Part shown: positions 25,212-34,575 of the stretch, one piece after another
How positions within the stretch are numbered: position 1 is the first letter of the stretch
Layout of the letters: the number at the start of each line of letters is the position of its first letter
Assembly: GCF_045223415.1 (NCBI RefSeq)
Contig: NZ_JBEQZJ010000012.1
Coordinates: forward strand, 22,094-86,093
DNA from: Hoskinsella mucinilytica
Lineage (GTDB): Bacteria; Bacillota_I; Bacilli_A; Erysipelotrichales; Erysipelotrichaceae
Reading direction: 5' to 3'
DNA length: 64,000 nucleotides
Program-made: the position numbers and the translations under genes
The notes under the pieces: generated by a model
What the model was told of the DNA's origin: nothing
What the model saw: the letters and a program-made list of their open reading frames with translations, nothing else
Database searches by the model: none

Positions 25212-25856
25212 CTAAGCCTCTTTTCTTTTACGAGAATGCATGTAAATAAGATATCCTGTGAAAATCAGTACCATGCTGTAGGCAACCATGATAGGGAAGG
25301 ATACTTCAATAGTTTCAAATAATGTAATAGAACCGAATAGAAAAAAGAAAAAGGAGCTGCCTACTTTCACACAATCTTCGCTCACATGAGAGAAAATCAA
25401 TTTCCCGGCAAAAATGCCAATCAGATTCGCTAAAAACAGACCTAGTGCGCTACCCAAAAAAACCTGAAAGTGGGCATCCATGTGATCAGCGGCGAGCGCC
25501 ACGGTAGCAAGCTGTGTTTTATCACCTAATTCAGCAAGCATAAAGGTAAGGGCAATGGATAGTGCAGGAATACGTAAAGCAATATGTTTGCCTTCGCCTT
25601 CTTCTTCAGATGTTTTTAAATTCCATAATCCAAAGCCTAAAAACATTGCGGCAGCAGCAAGTTTTACCAATCTGATCGGGATCAAATCACCTATGAGGTC
25701 ACCCGCACATACAGATAGTGCAGATATCATGCCGATTCCCAATGCCATACCTATGACAACCGTTTTTACTCGATAACGATTGCATAAAGCCATTACCATT
25801 AATTGTGTTTTATCTGCCATTTCCGCAAGGAAAACCAAAAGAAACGTATGAAACAT
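25212..25856 (-). CDS. TMEM165/GDT1 family cation transporter
   Basis: The approximately 214-residue membrane protein has the two-fold repeat of the UPF0016/GDT1 family with six to seven helices. The second signature ELGDKTQ is intact; the first reads EMADKTQ, with Ala replacing the usual Gly. Family members export manganese or calcium. Several start codons lie in tandem (TTG 25871, GTG 25868, ATG 25862, 25859, 25856); I prefer 25856, 7 nt after GGTGAT. No manganese riboswitch fits in the short upstream gap, so it is probably cotranscribed or has a minimal promoter. Confidence 0.88.
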   Translation of the reverse strand: MFHTFLLVFLAEMADKTQLMVMALCNRYRVKTVVIGMALGIGMISALSVCAGDLIGDLIPIRLVKLAAAAMFLGFGLWNLKTSEEEGEGKHIALRIPALSIALTFMLAELGDKTQLATVALAADHMDAHFQVFLGSALGLFLANLIGIFAGKLIFSHVSEDCVKVGSSFFFFLFGSITLFETIEVSFPIMVAYSMVLIFTGYLIYMHSRKRKEA

Positions 25857-25923
25857 CATCATTATCACCAATATACTGTATGAGAAAAACGCAAGTAGTA
25901 TGCGTAAAACAAGAGAAGCATAG

Positions 25924-25945
25924 AAAAAGGCTGATTTCTCAGCCT
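25924..25945 (-). terminator. Terminator of the M42 peptidase operon
   Basis: A 7-bp stem AGGCTGA/TCAGCCT with a 4-nt loop is followed on the minus strand by a T tract. It lies 9 nt past the peptidase stop codon. Confidence 0.8.
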
Positions 25946-25953
25946 CTTTTATC

Positions 25954-26982
25954 TTAAGCTTCCATCATATAAGCCATAACCAACTTCATGGTAGCTTCCA
26001 ATCCTTCATAATGAGTACGCTCCATTCCATGACTTGCATGAACACCTGGACCAATCAATGCACCACGTATATTATTACCACCTTTTAAGGCTGCACTGAC
26101 ATCACTACCATATTGTGGATAAATATCTACGGCATAAGGAAGTTCGTTTTTCTTCGCAAGATGGATCAGCTTATTGGTCATATCATAATCATATGGACCA
26201 CTGGAATCTTTTGCGCAAATACTAACATCATATTCTGTACAAGCTAAATCTAAACCAATACAACCCATATCTACCGCAATCAGCTCTTTGATAGAGGAAG
26301 GAATCCATGCCATTCCATGACCTACTTCTTCATAACTACTTATCATAAATATCGTATCATAAGCAGGAGTCGCATTGGTATCTTTTAATTCTTTCAATAC
26401 GCCAAGCAATGCGGCTACACTGATTTTATCATCTAGAAAACGTGATTTGATAAAGCCACTATCTGTAATTTGTACCTTAGGATCATAAGCAATAAAATCA
26501 CCATTACAAATACCAAGGTTTTCTACATCTTCTTTTGTTTTTACTACTTCATCAATTCGCACTTCCATATGTTCGATGCTACGCTCTTTGCTGGCAGCAT
26601 CCGGATATACATGAATGGCCGGTGATGTATTTAAGATCGTACCGGTATACACTCTTTGATCTCTGGTATAAATCTGACAATACTCGCCATCTAAAGTAGG
26701 AACGATCGGTCCTCCGACTTTCGTTAAAGCAAGAAATCCATTTGGTTTGATAGAACGTACCATCAAGCCTAAGGTATCACAATGAGCACAATAGCCAATG
26801 GTCTTCTCATTGCTTTTTCCTTTGACATAAATCAAAAGATTACCTTTTTCACTCTTGGATGTTTCATAACCTAACGATGTAGCTTCTTGTTCCACAAAGC
26901 TGATTGCTTTCTTTGTATAACCACTTGGGCTATCGATTTGTAAAAGCTCTTTCGCAAAATTCAATACATAATCCTTATTCAT
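25954..26982 (-). CDS. M42 family metallopeptidase
   Basis: The 342-residue aminopeptidase of the M42 (glutamyl aminopeptidase/FrvX) family forms large dodecameric shells in the cytoplasm. The metal and catalytic residues are visible in AHCDTLG, SGFIKSRFLDDKISVAALL, SSYEEVGHG and the final HASHGMERTHYEGLEAT. AGGAGG precedes the ATG at 26982. It is the last gene of the helicase-pyrR-coiled-coil-peptidase run, 12 nt after the coiled-coil gene. Confidence 0.92.
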   Translation of the reverse strand: MNKDYVLNFAKELLQIDSPSGYTKKAISFVEQEATSLGYETSKSEKGNLLIYVKGKSNEKTIGYCAHCDTLGLMVRSIKPNGFLALTKVGGPIVPTLDGEYCQIYTRDQRVYTGTILNTSPAIHVYPDAASKERSIEHMEVRIDEVVKTKEDVENLGICNGDFIAYDPKVQITDSGFIKSRFLDDKISVAALLGVLKELKDTNATPAYDTIFMISSYEEVGHGMAWIPSSIKELIAVDMGCIGLDLACTEYDVSICAKDSSGPYDYDMTNKLIHLAKKNELPYAVDIYPQYGSDVSAALKGGNNIRGALIGPGVHASHGMERTHYEGLEATMKLVMAYMMEA

Positions 26983-26994
26983 AAGTTCCTCCTG

Positions 26995-27906
26995 TTATAT
27001 TGATTGATAAAGCTTATTTAGCTTGTTATCTAAGGTAAGTTTTCGCTCTAAACATGCGCATTTTTGATTTAATAATTCATCTTGTAACTGAATCAAGGAA
27101 GCAAGCCCTTTGTTTAGTTTCGCTTTGCTATCATTGATTTTGGAAAGCGCCATGAAATCAAATAGGACATTATCTAAAAAGATATCTGAAAATTTCAACC
27201 ATTCATCCATTTGAACCTCAGGCAATTCGATATTGGAAACATCACGTAATTCCTTTTGAAATCTACGCATATCCTTTTGAATCTGCGCAATGCTTTGTTG
27301 TGCTTCATCAACATGGGAATGTTTGATCATAGAAGATACCATTCCACCACCGGCGATATCATAAATGCCCCAAGAGGAAGCACTATCTAGTTCTCGAACC
27401 GCATGTTTTAGTTGATCTGTCACCACATAACTTGCTTCAATTGCTTCTTGAAGTTCTTTTTCTAACATTGTTTCTTGTTCAAGCTTATCATATAGTTGTT
27501 GTACTTCTTCTTTTTTAGGTCCTTTTAAAGCTTCTTCTTTTTGTAGACGTTGTAACGCTTCTCGTATTGCATCCTCTTGTGATATTTCTTCTTCACAATG
27601 TACTAATTCTTCATTAATGAGGGCTGTTTCTTCTTGTAATTGTTTGAGATATAAGGCTGCCTGTAAAGCCTCTTGTTCCTCTTTGATCAAACGTTCTTCT
27701 TTATCTTTGGCAATCCATGCCATAATACTGGAAAAAGAAGCATGCTTTAGTTTCTCTACATCCTTATTTTCCTTCTTTACCATGGCATAAGCTACCTCTA
27801 GCTTCGCATTATTTTGTTCAAAACGTTTCTCTAATTCTCTTTGATAATCCTTCATTGATTCGATTTTCGCAAGTCGATGCTTTAATTCAGCGATTTCTTT
27901 GTTCAT
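26995..27906 (-). CDS. Uncharacterised coiled-coil protein
   Basis: The 303-residue protein is dominated by heptad-rich Glu/Lys/Gln segments (residues 1-160 and 200-300) with a Gly-rich centre (WGIYDIAGGGMVSSMIKHSH). No signal peptide or membrane helix is seen. The ATG at 27906 follows AGAGG; an in-frame extension upstream has no ribosome site and would overlap pyrR. It lies 19 nt after pyrR. I recognise no named family; a scaffold or nucleic-acid-associated role next to the helicase is possible but not shown. Confidence 0.8.
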   Translation of the reverse strand: MNKEIAELKHRLAKIESMKDYQRELEKRFEQNNAKLEVAYAMVKKENKDVEKLKHASFSSIMAWIAKDKEERLIKEEQEALQAALYLKQLQEETALINEELVHCEEEISQEDAIREALQRLQKEEALKGPKKEEVQQLYDKLEQETMLEKELQEAIEASYVVTDQLKHAVRELDSASSWGIYDIAGGGMVSSMIKHSHVDEAQQSIAQIQKDMRRFQKELRDVSNIELPEVQMDEWLKFSDIFLDNVLFDFMALSKINDSKAKLNKGLASLIQLQDELLNQKCACLERKLTLDNKLNKLYQSI

Positions 27907-27925
27907 AAGAATCCTCTTTTCTGTA

Positions 27926-28441
27926 TTATTTACTGATATAAATACCATCTAGATCATCAATTTCTTTTACCTTAACACGAATAACTTCTTGTAATGAGCT
28001 AGGGATATTTTTCCCTATATAATCAGCTCTGATAGGAAGTTCTCGATGACCTCGATCTACCAATACAGCCAATTGAATTTCATTGGCTCTACCAAAATGC
28101 ATGATCGCATCCATGGCGGCACGCACAGTTCTGCCTTTGAATAACACATCATCAACAAGGATGACTTTTTTATTTTTTACCGGCATCTCCAGATCGGGGA
28201 TCGGATAAGCATCTTCTAAATCATCTCTCCAATGGCTGACATCAAGAGCGTAACATGGTACCTGACAATTTTCGATTCCCGCAATCATATCCGATAAGCG
28301 TTTTGCCAGAATTTCACCACGTGTCTTGATACCGACAAATACCAGGTCTTCAACACCTTTGTTATGCTCAATGATTTCATGTGCGATTCTTGTCATTGAT
28401 CGTCGCATACCGATTTCATCTAATATTTCTTTTGTTTCCAT
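27926..28441 (-). CDS. pyrR: PyrR bifunctional regulator / uracil phosphoribosyltransferase
   Basis: The 171-residue PyrR binds pyr mRNA attenuators in a UMP-dependent way and has uracil phosphoribosyltransferase activity. The PRPP-binding motif VILVDDVLFKGRTVRAA (about residues 94-110) and the RNA-binding residues around RRSMTRIAHEI are present. Length is within the usual 170-180. It lies 8 nt after the SNF2 helicase gene, apart from any pyrimidine biosynthesis gene, so it presumably acts in trans. Confidence 0.95.
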   Translation of the reverse strand: METKEILDEIGMRRSMTRIAHEIIEHNKGVEDLVFVGIKTRGEILAKRLSDMIAGIENCQVPCYALDVSHWRDDLEDAYPIPDLEMPVKNKKVILVDDVLFKGRTVRAAMDAIMHFGRANEIQLAVLVDRGHRELPIRADYIGKNIPSSLQEVIRVKVKEIDDLDGIYISK

Positions 28442-28449
28442 AAGTCCTC

Positions 28450-31400
28450 CTAAAACAGATCCAGCAATTCTTCCTTGCTCATGCTGGTAATGATACCTTC
28501 ATTATTGGAAATGATGGATTCACTCAAATCCTTTTTTAGATCCTGTAAATGCAAGATTTTTTCTTCGATCGTATCTTTTGCGATAAGCTTAACTACCTGC
28601 ACGTTGTTATGCTGACCAATACGATACGCACGATCGGTAGCCTGATTTTGAGCTGATACATTCCACCAAGGATCAAAGTGGATAACCACCTCTGCACTCG
28701 TTAAATTCAATCCGGTTCCTCCTGCTTTCAAAGAAATCAAGAAAACACTGGTATCATCATGATTAAATGCATTGACCATTTGTTGTCGCTTCAGCTTCGG
28801 TGTGGATCCTTTCAAAAGGTAGTAAGGAATATCACTTGCGACCAGCTCTTTTTCCAATAATGCTAACAAACTTGTAAATTGTGAAAACAACAGGATCTTC
28901 TTATGGGAAGCTCGACAGGATTCGATATACTCCATACATGCCGCAATTTTTGCACCGACACCTTGATAGTTTTCATATAATAATCTTGGATCACAGCATA
29001 ACTGACGAAGTCTTGTAAGCATGCTCAATACCATGATTTTGCTCTTGTTGACACCTTGCTGTAAAAAGCTTTCTTGTAGCTCTTCTTTCATCATCGCAAC
29101 ATTGGCAAGATATAATTTATTCGCTTCTTCATCCAATTCTACCAGCATCGTATGTTCCATTTTTGCTGGTAGCTCTTTTAATACATCTTTTTTCACACGT
29201 CGTAAGATAAATGGTTCTACCAATCGTTTCAATTCTTTTAATGTCACCGGATCATTTTCTTTTACGATAGGATATTCAAAGAACTTTTTGAAATAAGCAT
29301 AAGAATATAAATATCCCGGCATTAAGAAATCAAAAATGCTCCAAAGTTCCGCAAGGGAATTTTCAATCGGGGTTCCTGTTAACGCAAATCGATGAATGCT
29401 ATTGATTGCCTTCACACTGGTTGCGTTTTTGGTATTATGATTTTTGATATATTGAGCTTCATCCAAAATCTGATAAGTAAAGTTTATAGATTCATATGCT
29501 TCCACATCACGTTTCAAATAATCATAAGAGGTGATGATGACATCATAATCTTGACAGTGTTCGATCTTGACCTTACGCTCTTCACTACTTCCGGTAATGA
29601 TCAATGCGGTTAGATTCAAAGAGAATTTCTCAATCTCACTTTGCCAGTTTAAAATCAACGAGCTTGGACATACAACCAAAGAAATGCTTTCAGGATGTCT
29701 TGCTTTCTCATCTTCTAATAAGGTGATGATCTGTATCGTTTTACCGATTCCCATATCATCCGCAAGAATACCGCCGAAGCCATATTCAGCCATTGTCTTT
29801 AACCAACGAAAGCCCACTTTCTGATAATTACGCAATATGGATTTTAAACTATCCGGTACTTTATAATCGGCATCTTGTACATTACGAATGCCACGCAAGA
29901 TATCTTTGAAGCTGGAATCACGATCCACCTTGATCATATTGACTTCTTTCATACTATTGTCCAGATAAAGAGAACGATATTTTTCTACCTTAATGGATCC
30001 ACTACTGATTTCTTGTTCCTTTACATGCATGCCATCTAAAATACTGCTAAGTTCTGATAAGGCACTATCCTCTATATTCACAAAAGAACCGTTTTTCATA
30101 CGATAATATTTTTTGTGAAGACGATAACTTGCTAAAACATCTTGTAGTTCATCAATTGGGAAATCTACGGTATCAAAATTAATTTCCAACAAATCACTTT
30201 CGATACGAACCCCCATACTGATATTGACACTATCTCTGATTTCCAGCTTCTTAAATTTATCTGTTGCATAAATATCACACATGCTATTTAATTCTTCAAA
30301 GCCATGTTGTAAAAACTCATATACGGCATCTTGAGAATGTTCGATATATGCGATACCCTCATTGGCATCAATACGTGTCATATATTTTGTAAAAACAAGA
30401 CGAACAGCAATTTCTTCATTGAAATTACGAGATGTAGAAAGCATGTCACAAGAGAAGGCGTTGTATTCTTCTTTCCCATATTGATAAATCAATTTCGCTG
30501 AAATGACATTGCTCTTAGGCATATCGATATAGACCTTACATTCCAAAGGTAATGGTGCAAATTCAGATATATCCACTCCATGAAAGGGAATCAAAGATCG
30601 AATATTCACCAAAACATTATTATAAAATCCCGGCATCAATTCTTTAGATATACTGAATGGACCTTTCTTTTCCAACATCGCCTTTAAAAACGGCGCAGCC
30701 TTTTGCGTATAGATTTCATCACAACGATATAAGATATTGTCCTTTAAGATATAACTATGCATTCTACCCTCTAATACACGATATTCAAGGGATGGTAAGG
30801 ATATTTGATAAAGCTGTTTCTCATCCACTTTGATATCCAGTTGAAAATCAGGATTATGATCTACGAATTTTACATTGATCAGATTTTTTTCCTTACGTCG
30901 ATACATGACTTCTTTCCCTTGATACATAGTGAAAAAATCATCTAGTGCATCTTTGGTCAAACATAAATTTCTAGCCTGTGGCGCACTTTTTAAAGCCTCT
31001 TTGCTTTGAAAGTAATACGTATCATGCTCATGTGAGCGTAAAAAACGAATCAAAGGAATGCTTTCTTCATCAAAGCTGTATAGATTATGAAGAAATTCCA
31101 GTTCTTTACCATAACTTTTTTTAATATTATGCTCAATATCATATAAAAACTGTACGATATCTTTGATGATATATTTCTTTGCATTACCGATTTTTAATGT
31201 TACAGCCATGATCCTTTTTTGTCTCAGTTCAAATACAGGTTCCAAATGTACCGCATTTTTAAGGTTCATAGCCAAAGAAGTATAAACAAGCTGTTCCTCA
31301 TATTCATTCATCAAACGAATGGCAACGGGATCCTGTATTGTTTGTATTGGTGTTTCCTCTAGCTTTTTATTTTCCTGATCACTTTGTACCTTTAATAATA

Positions 31401-31677
31401 CCGCAACACAATGTGCACAACTGATAAAATTCTGTTGATGTTGAGGACAATTACAAATATGTGCTCTTACCAAAAAATCATCCTTATCCACAGACATATT
31501 TACTTCAAAATACTGTTTTTCATCCTTGATCGTTGCGTTGATCAAAATGATCTTATCATTAGAAAAATCATCAATATCAAGTGATACGATGGCATTTTCT
31601 TCCATTAGTTGTTTTCCTTTTTCAAAGGTTTCTTCATTGATCGCAAAATCCTTAATTTGCGCTGTTGTAAATTCCAT
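28450..31677 (-). CDS. SNF2-family helicase with N-terminal SWIM zinc finger
   Basis: The 1075-residue protein has a SWIM finger near residues 88-115 (CNC-x12-CAH), a long SNF2-associated middle region, and a Swi2/Snf2 ATPase core with Walker A DDMGIGKT (about residue 640), the DEAQ box (about 739) and the C-terminal helicase motifs LISLKAGGTGLNLTSA and DRAYRIGQ. Such ATPases translocate on duplex DNA and may remodel protein-DNA complexes. This architecture is common in Firmicutes, but its role is not settled. AGGTGA precedes the ATG. It heads the pyrR operon. Confidence 0.93.
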   Translation of the reverse strand: MEFTTAQIKDFAINEETFEKGKQLMEENAIVSLDIDDFSNDKIILINATIKDEKQYFEVNMSVDKDDFLVRAHICNCPQHQQNFISCAHCVAVLLKVQSDQENKKLEETPIQTIQDPVAIRLMNEYEEQLVYTSLAMNLKNAVHLEPVFELRQKRIMAVTLKIGNAKKYIIKDIVQFLYDIEHNIKKSYGKELEFLHNLYSFDEESIPLIRFLRSHEHDTYYFQSKEALKSAPQARNLCLTKDALDDFFTMYQGKEVMYRRKEKNLINVKFVDHNPDFQLDIKVDEKQLYQISLPSLEYRVLEGRMHSYILKDNILYRCDEIYTQKAAPFLKAMLEKKGPFSISKELMPGFYNNVLVNIRSLIPFHGVDISEFAPLPLECKVYIDMPKSNVISAKLIYQYGKEEYNAFSCDMLSTSRNFNEEIAVRLVFTKYMTRIDANEGIAYIEHSQDAVYEFLQHGFEELNSMCDIYATDKFKKLEIRDSVNISMGVRIESDLLEINFDTVDFPIDELQDVLASYRLHKKYYRMKNGSFVNIEDSALSELSSILDGMHVKEQEISSGSIKVEKYRSLYLDNSMKEVNMIKVDRDSSFKDILRGIRNVQDADYKVPDSLKSILRNYQKVGFRWLKTMAEYGFGGILADDMGIGKTIQIITLLEDEKARHPESISLVVCPSSLILNWQSEIEKFSLNLTALIITGSSEERKVKIEHCQDYDVIITSYDYLKRDVEAYESINFTYQILDEAQYIKNHNTKNATSVKAINSIHRFALTGTPIENSLAELWSIFDFLMPGYLYSYAYFKKFFEYPIVKENDPVTLKELKRLVEPFILRRVKKDVLKELPAKMEHTMLVELDEEANKLYLANVAMMKEELQESFLQQGVNKSKIMVLSMLTRLRQLCCDPRLLYENYQGVGAKIAACMEYIESCRASHKKILLFSQFTSLLALLEKELVASDIPYYLLKGSTPKLKRQQMVNAFNHDDTSVFLISLKAGGTGLNLTSAEVVIHFDPWWNVSAQNQATDRAYRIGQHNNVQVVKLIAKDTIEEKILHLQDLKKDLSESIISNNEGIITSMSKEELLDLF

Positions 31678-31787
31678 GGGATCACCTAGCTTTCCATTAT
31701 CTTATTGTATCATTTTTTATAGGAAAATGCTCTAGTTTATTGCACAATGCTTTAGAAAATACGTAGTTACAAATTCATTCAAAAGAG

Positions 31788-31816
31788 AAAAAAAGCAGTA
31801 TTCTTATGAATACCGC
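31788..31816 (-). terminator. Terminator of the flavin reductase-rubredoxin gene
   Basis: GC-a-GTATTC (31795-31803) pairs with GAATAC-c-GC (31808-31816), and the minus strand continues into seven T. Confidence 0.82.
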
Positions 31817-31827
31817 ATAGTATAACA

Positions 31828-32454
31828 TCAATCGATTTTTTCAAAGACAGCTGCCGGAGCACCACATACAGGACAGATATAATCTTCTGGTAGTGGATCC
31901 CCTTCATAAATATAACCGCAAATTGTACATCTCCAGCCTTTCTTTTCCGTTTTTGCCTGATAACTGGAAGCATTCTTTGGCGTTGTACCATTTTTTACTT
32001 TATGATAATAAGCATAGGTCATGACCTCTTCTTGGCTGATGACATCGCAATCGATGACTTCTCCAATAAAGATGACATGGGTTCCGATATCTAATTGATG
32101 AACGACCTTACAAGTATAGTAGGCAGCGGTATGTTCAGTTAAATAAGGAATGTTTTGGATATCTCGTTTACTTGCGATACCTTCATACTTTTCATGATCT
32201 TTACTAGATTGAAATCCAAAGCGTTTGATGGTATCCATTGGTACATCCTGTGTCAAAGCAACGGCGTTGAATTTCCCGGAAGCCTCGATTACTTGTTTGG
32301 TATAGTTGTCTTTATTGACGGCAACCGATAACTGTATCGGAGATGCTGTTACTTGATGTAAAGTGTTAACTACACAACCTGCATCTTTGCCTTCAAAGTT
32401 GCTGGAAATGATATATAAGCCATAACTTAGTTTGAATAATGCTGTTTCGTTCAT
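31828..32454 (-). CDS. Flavin reductase-like protein fused to rubredoxin
   Basis: The 208-residue protein combines an FMN-binding flavin reductase domain (residues 1-150, with the GLYIISSNFEGKDAGCVVNT start) and a C-terminal rubredoxin with two CxxCG iron-binding motifs (CTICGY and CPVCGAP). This matches the high-molecular-weight rubredoxins of anaerobes, which pass electrons from NAD(P)H to oxygen- or superoxide-detoxifying enzymes such as flavodiiron proteins. AGGAGG lies 7 nt before the ATG. It is monocistronic with its own terminator and divergent from phnD. Confidence 0.93.
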   Translation of the reverse strand: MNETALFKLSYGLYIISSNFEGKDAGCVVNTLHQVTASPIQLSVAVNKDNYTKQVIEASGKFNAVALTQDVPMDTIKRFGFQSSKDHEKYEGIASKRDIQNIPYLTEHTAAYYTCKVVHQLDIGTHVIFIGEVIDCDVISQEEVMTYAYYHKVKNGTTPKNASSYQAKTEKKGWRCTICGYIYEGDPLPEDYICPVCGAPAAVFEKID

Positions 32455-32580
32455 AATATCCTCCTTCTTAAGAATTATTCTTATCTTTATGTATATAGTA
32501 TGCTCTGATTTTATAAAAAAGTACAGCTATTTGCTTCTTTTCATCATCAATTGCATAAAATTATAAGAATTCATTCAATT

Positions 32581-32634
32581 ATTACGCTTTGTTTACATCG
32601 CATTCACAAAATAGGGACAAAATTCCAGTATGAT
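32581..32634 (+). promoter_or_regulatory. Pho box and promoter of phnD
   Basis: Four 6-mers occur with exact 11-bp periodicity: ATTACG (32581), TTTACA (32592), TTCACA (32603) and GGGACA (32614). The -10 box TATGAT (32629-32634) starts 9 bp after the last one. The repeat matches PhoP-type TTAACA direct repeats, and there is no normal -35 at the right distance, as expected for an activator-dependent promoter. Confidence 0.75.
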
Positions 32635-32679
32635 ATGCTCGTGCCAGGGGCATAAATGAAGATGAAAAAGGAGAACGAA

Positions 32680-33651
32680 ATGAAAAAAAGAATGAGTATC
32701 GTGATGAGTGCAATTCTTGGATTGACGTTGATGGCCGGTTGTTCATCAAGTTCAGCAAAAGAGGATATTACCATTGCATTTTTGCCAAATGAGGATAGTG
32801 CTCAGCGAAGTGAAGAGGCATTTGATATGCTGAAAGAAGAAGTTCAAGCAGCTTTGGGAGATGCGTACAATGTTAAAATTGCGGTATTAGATGATTATTC
32901 TGCAGTAACCGAGGCAATGTTATCAGGTACAGCACAAATTGCATGGGAAAGTGGTGGAACTTTTGCGACGACCTATTTAAAAAATGATAAAGTACTACCT
33001 ATCTTAAGCTATGGACCAAATGGTGATCCAGAACAATCAGGATATCGTGCTTATATTGCGACAAATGCAAAAAATAAAGGCGATTTTGAAGGGAAAAGCA
33101 GAGAAGAAAAACTTGCACAGTTGAAAGGAAAATCCTTTAGCTTTGTATCCGCAACCAGTACCAGTGGATGTATGGTACCTACACAATCTTTATGGGGCAT
33201 CTTTGGTGATGAAGGATCTAAGGATGTAAGCGATAAGGAACAAATTAATGTGAAAAATGCGGATAACGGTGGTTTATTCTCAGATGTACAATATGGTGGA
33301 AATCATCCGGGTTCCGTTACGTTGATCGTTCAAGATAAAGTATATGCCGGAGCATATTGTTGTAATTATGCAGAGGGTTATGAAGATGACTTGTATGTCA
33401 TTGATGAACAATTCGTACCTAATGGACCAATGTGGGTAAATACCGAGGTGTTGGGAGAAGAAAATGTGAAGAAATTAACACAACATTTTACCGGACTGAC
33501 ATCTGAAACTGCGATCAATAAGGATTTCTTCAGTAAGGATAAAGGGTTTTTCTTTGAGGCAGAGGATGATACAACAAATTACAAATTCTTTCAAACAGAT
33601 GTAGATCGTTATCAGTTCATTATTGAAATGGCGAAAGATCAACAGAAATAG
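32680..33651 (+). CDS. phnD: Phosphonate ABC transporter substrate-binding lipoprotein
   Basis: The 323-residue lipoprotein (lipobox LMAGC) belongs to the PhnD/phosphate-phosphonate-binding family. Typical features are FLPNEDS after maturation, the SYGPNGDPEQSGY segment, and the KGKSFSFVSATSTSG ligand-binding loop. I start at 32680, which has AAAGGAGA upstream; a frame extending from 32656 would add eight residues without a better site. It has its own Pho-box promoter and a UUCG-loop terminator, so it is transcribed separately from the ATPase and permease genes. Confidence 0.95.
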   Translation: MKKRMSIVMSAILGLTLMAGCSSSSAKEDITIAFLPNEDSAQRSEEAFDMLKEEVQAALGDAYNVKIAVLDDYSAVTEAMLSGTAQIAWESGGTFATTYLKNDKVLPILSYGPNGDPEQSGYRAYIATNAKNKGDFEGKSREEKLAQLKGKSFSFVSATSTSGCMVPTQSLWGIFGDEGSKDVSDKEQINVKNADNGGLFSDVQYGGNHPGSVTLIVQDKVYAGAYCCNYAEGYEDDLYVIDEQFVPNGPMWVNTEVLGEENVKKLTQHFTGLTSETAINKDFFSKDKGFFFEAEDDTTNYKFFQTDVDRYQFIIEMAKDQQK

Positions 33652-33654
33652 ATA

Positions 33655-33682
33655 GGAAAAGATCTTCGGATCTTTTTCTTTT
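33655..33682 (+). terminator. Terminator after phnD
   Basis: A 10-bp stem (33655-33664 with 33669-33678) is capped by a TTCG tetraloop. The 3' arm holds a T run. Confidence 0.8.
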
Positions 33683-33698
33683 ATAAAATAATTGAGTT

Positions 33699-33752
33699 AT
33701 TACCAAGGCTTAACCTCGCTTTAACAAATCATGGAAAAGCTTAGGCTATAAT
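33699..33752 (+). promoter_or_regulatory. Pho box and promoter of phnCEE
   Basis: ATTACC (33699), TTAACC (33710), TTAACA (33721) and TGGAAA (33732) recur every 11 bp. The -10 TATAAT (33747-33752) begins 9 bp after the last element, exactly as at phnD. Confidence 0.75.
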
Positions 33753-33783
33753 GCTAGTGTGTGATAAAGGAAAAGGTGAAGTT

Positions 33784-34575
33784 ATGAGAAAAGAAATCTT
33801 AAAAGTAGAGCATATATCGAAAACATATCAACCCAATGCGGTCAAAGCGTTAAAGGATGCGTCATTTACGCTTCATGAAGGAGAGCTAGTGAGTGTCATA
33901 GGACCAAGTGGTTCAGGAAAAAGTACATTGCTTCGTTGTATGAATAGGATGATCGATACCAGTGAAGGAAACATTTATTTTCTGGGGCAAGATGTTACGA
34001 AAGCGAATAAAAAGGAAATACGAGAAATCAGAAGAAATATCGGTATGATCTTTCAACACTATAATTTAGTATATCGTCTAAATGTATTGGAAAATGTGTT
34101 ACATGGTAGATTGGGGTATTATCCGGCTTGGAAGAGTGCTTTAGGTATGTATCAGGATCAAGATGTGGAAAAGGCAGCACAGTTATTAGAGTTGCTTGGC
34201 TTAAAGGATCGATTATATGATCAATGTTCTATGTTATCAGGTGGCCAAAAGCAGCGAGTAGGGATCGCCAGAGCATTGATACAGGACCCTAAACTTGTGC
34301 TATGTGATGAACCGATTGCATCTTTAGATCCTCAATCAAGCAAGGTGATCATGGAATATCTTCACGATATCGTTAAAACAATGAATATCCCTTGTATCGT
34401 GAATTTACATCAGGTGGATGTGGCTCTTCATTATTCAGATCGTATCATTGGCATGCATGAAGGAGAAATCGTTTTTCAAGGGAAGCCAAAGGAATTGACC
34501 AATGAGATGATCGAGCGAATCTATGGAGTATCCATAAGTGAATTGATCGGTAAGGTAGAGGAGAGTGGCGCATGA
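33784..34575 (+). CDS. phnC: Phosphonate ABC transporter ATP-binding protein
   Basis: The 263-residue ATPase energises phosphonate import. It shows Walker A GPSGSGKST, the family Q-loop MIFQHYNLVYRLNVLENVLHGRLG, signature LSGGQKQRVGIARAL and Walker B LVLCDEP followed by IASLDP, as in PhnC. The ATG at 33784 follows AAGGTGA; the open frame extends back to 33751 without a site. It overlaps phnE by 4 nt. Confidence 0.95.
   Translation: MRKEILKVEHISKTYQPNAVKALKDASFTLHEGELVSVIGPSGSGKSTLLRCMNRMIDTSEGNIYFLGQDVTKANKKEIREIRRNIGMIFQHYNLVYRLNVLENVLHGRLGYYPAWKSALGMYQDQDVEKAAQLLELLGLKDRLYDQCSMLSGGQKQRVGIARALIQDPKLVLCDEPIASLDPQSSKVIMEYLHDIVKTMNIPCIVNLHQVDVALHYSDRIIGMHEGEIVFQGKPKELTNEMIERIYGVSISELIGKVEESGA

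Noticed and set aside
25857..25953. Manganese (yybP-ykoY) riboswitch upstream of the GDT1-family gene
   Set aside because: The gap is under 100 nt, contains the terminator of the upstream gene and shows no yybP-ykoY core.
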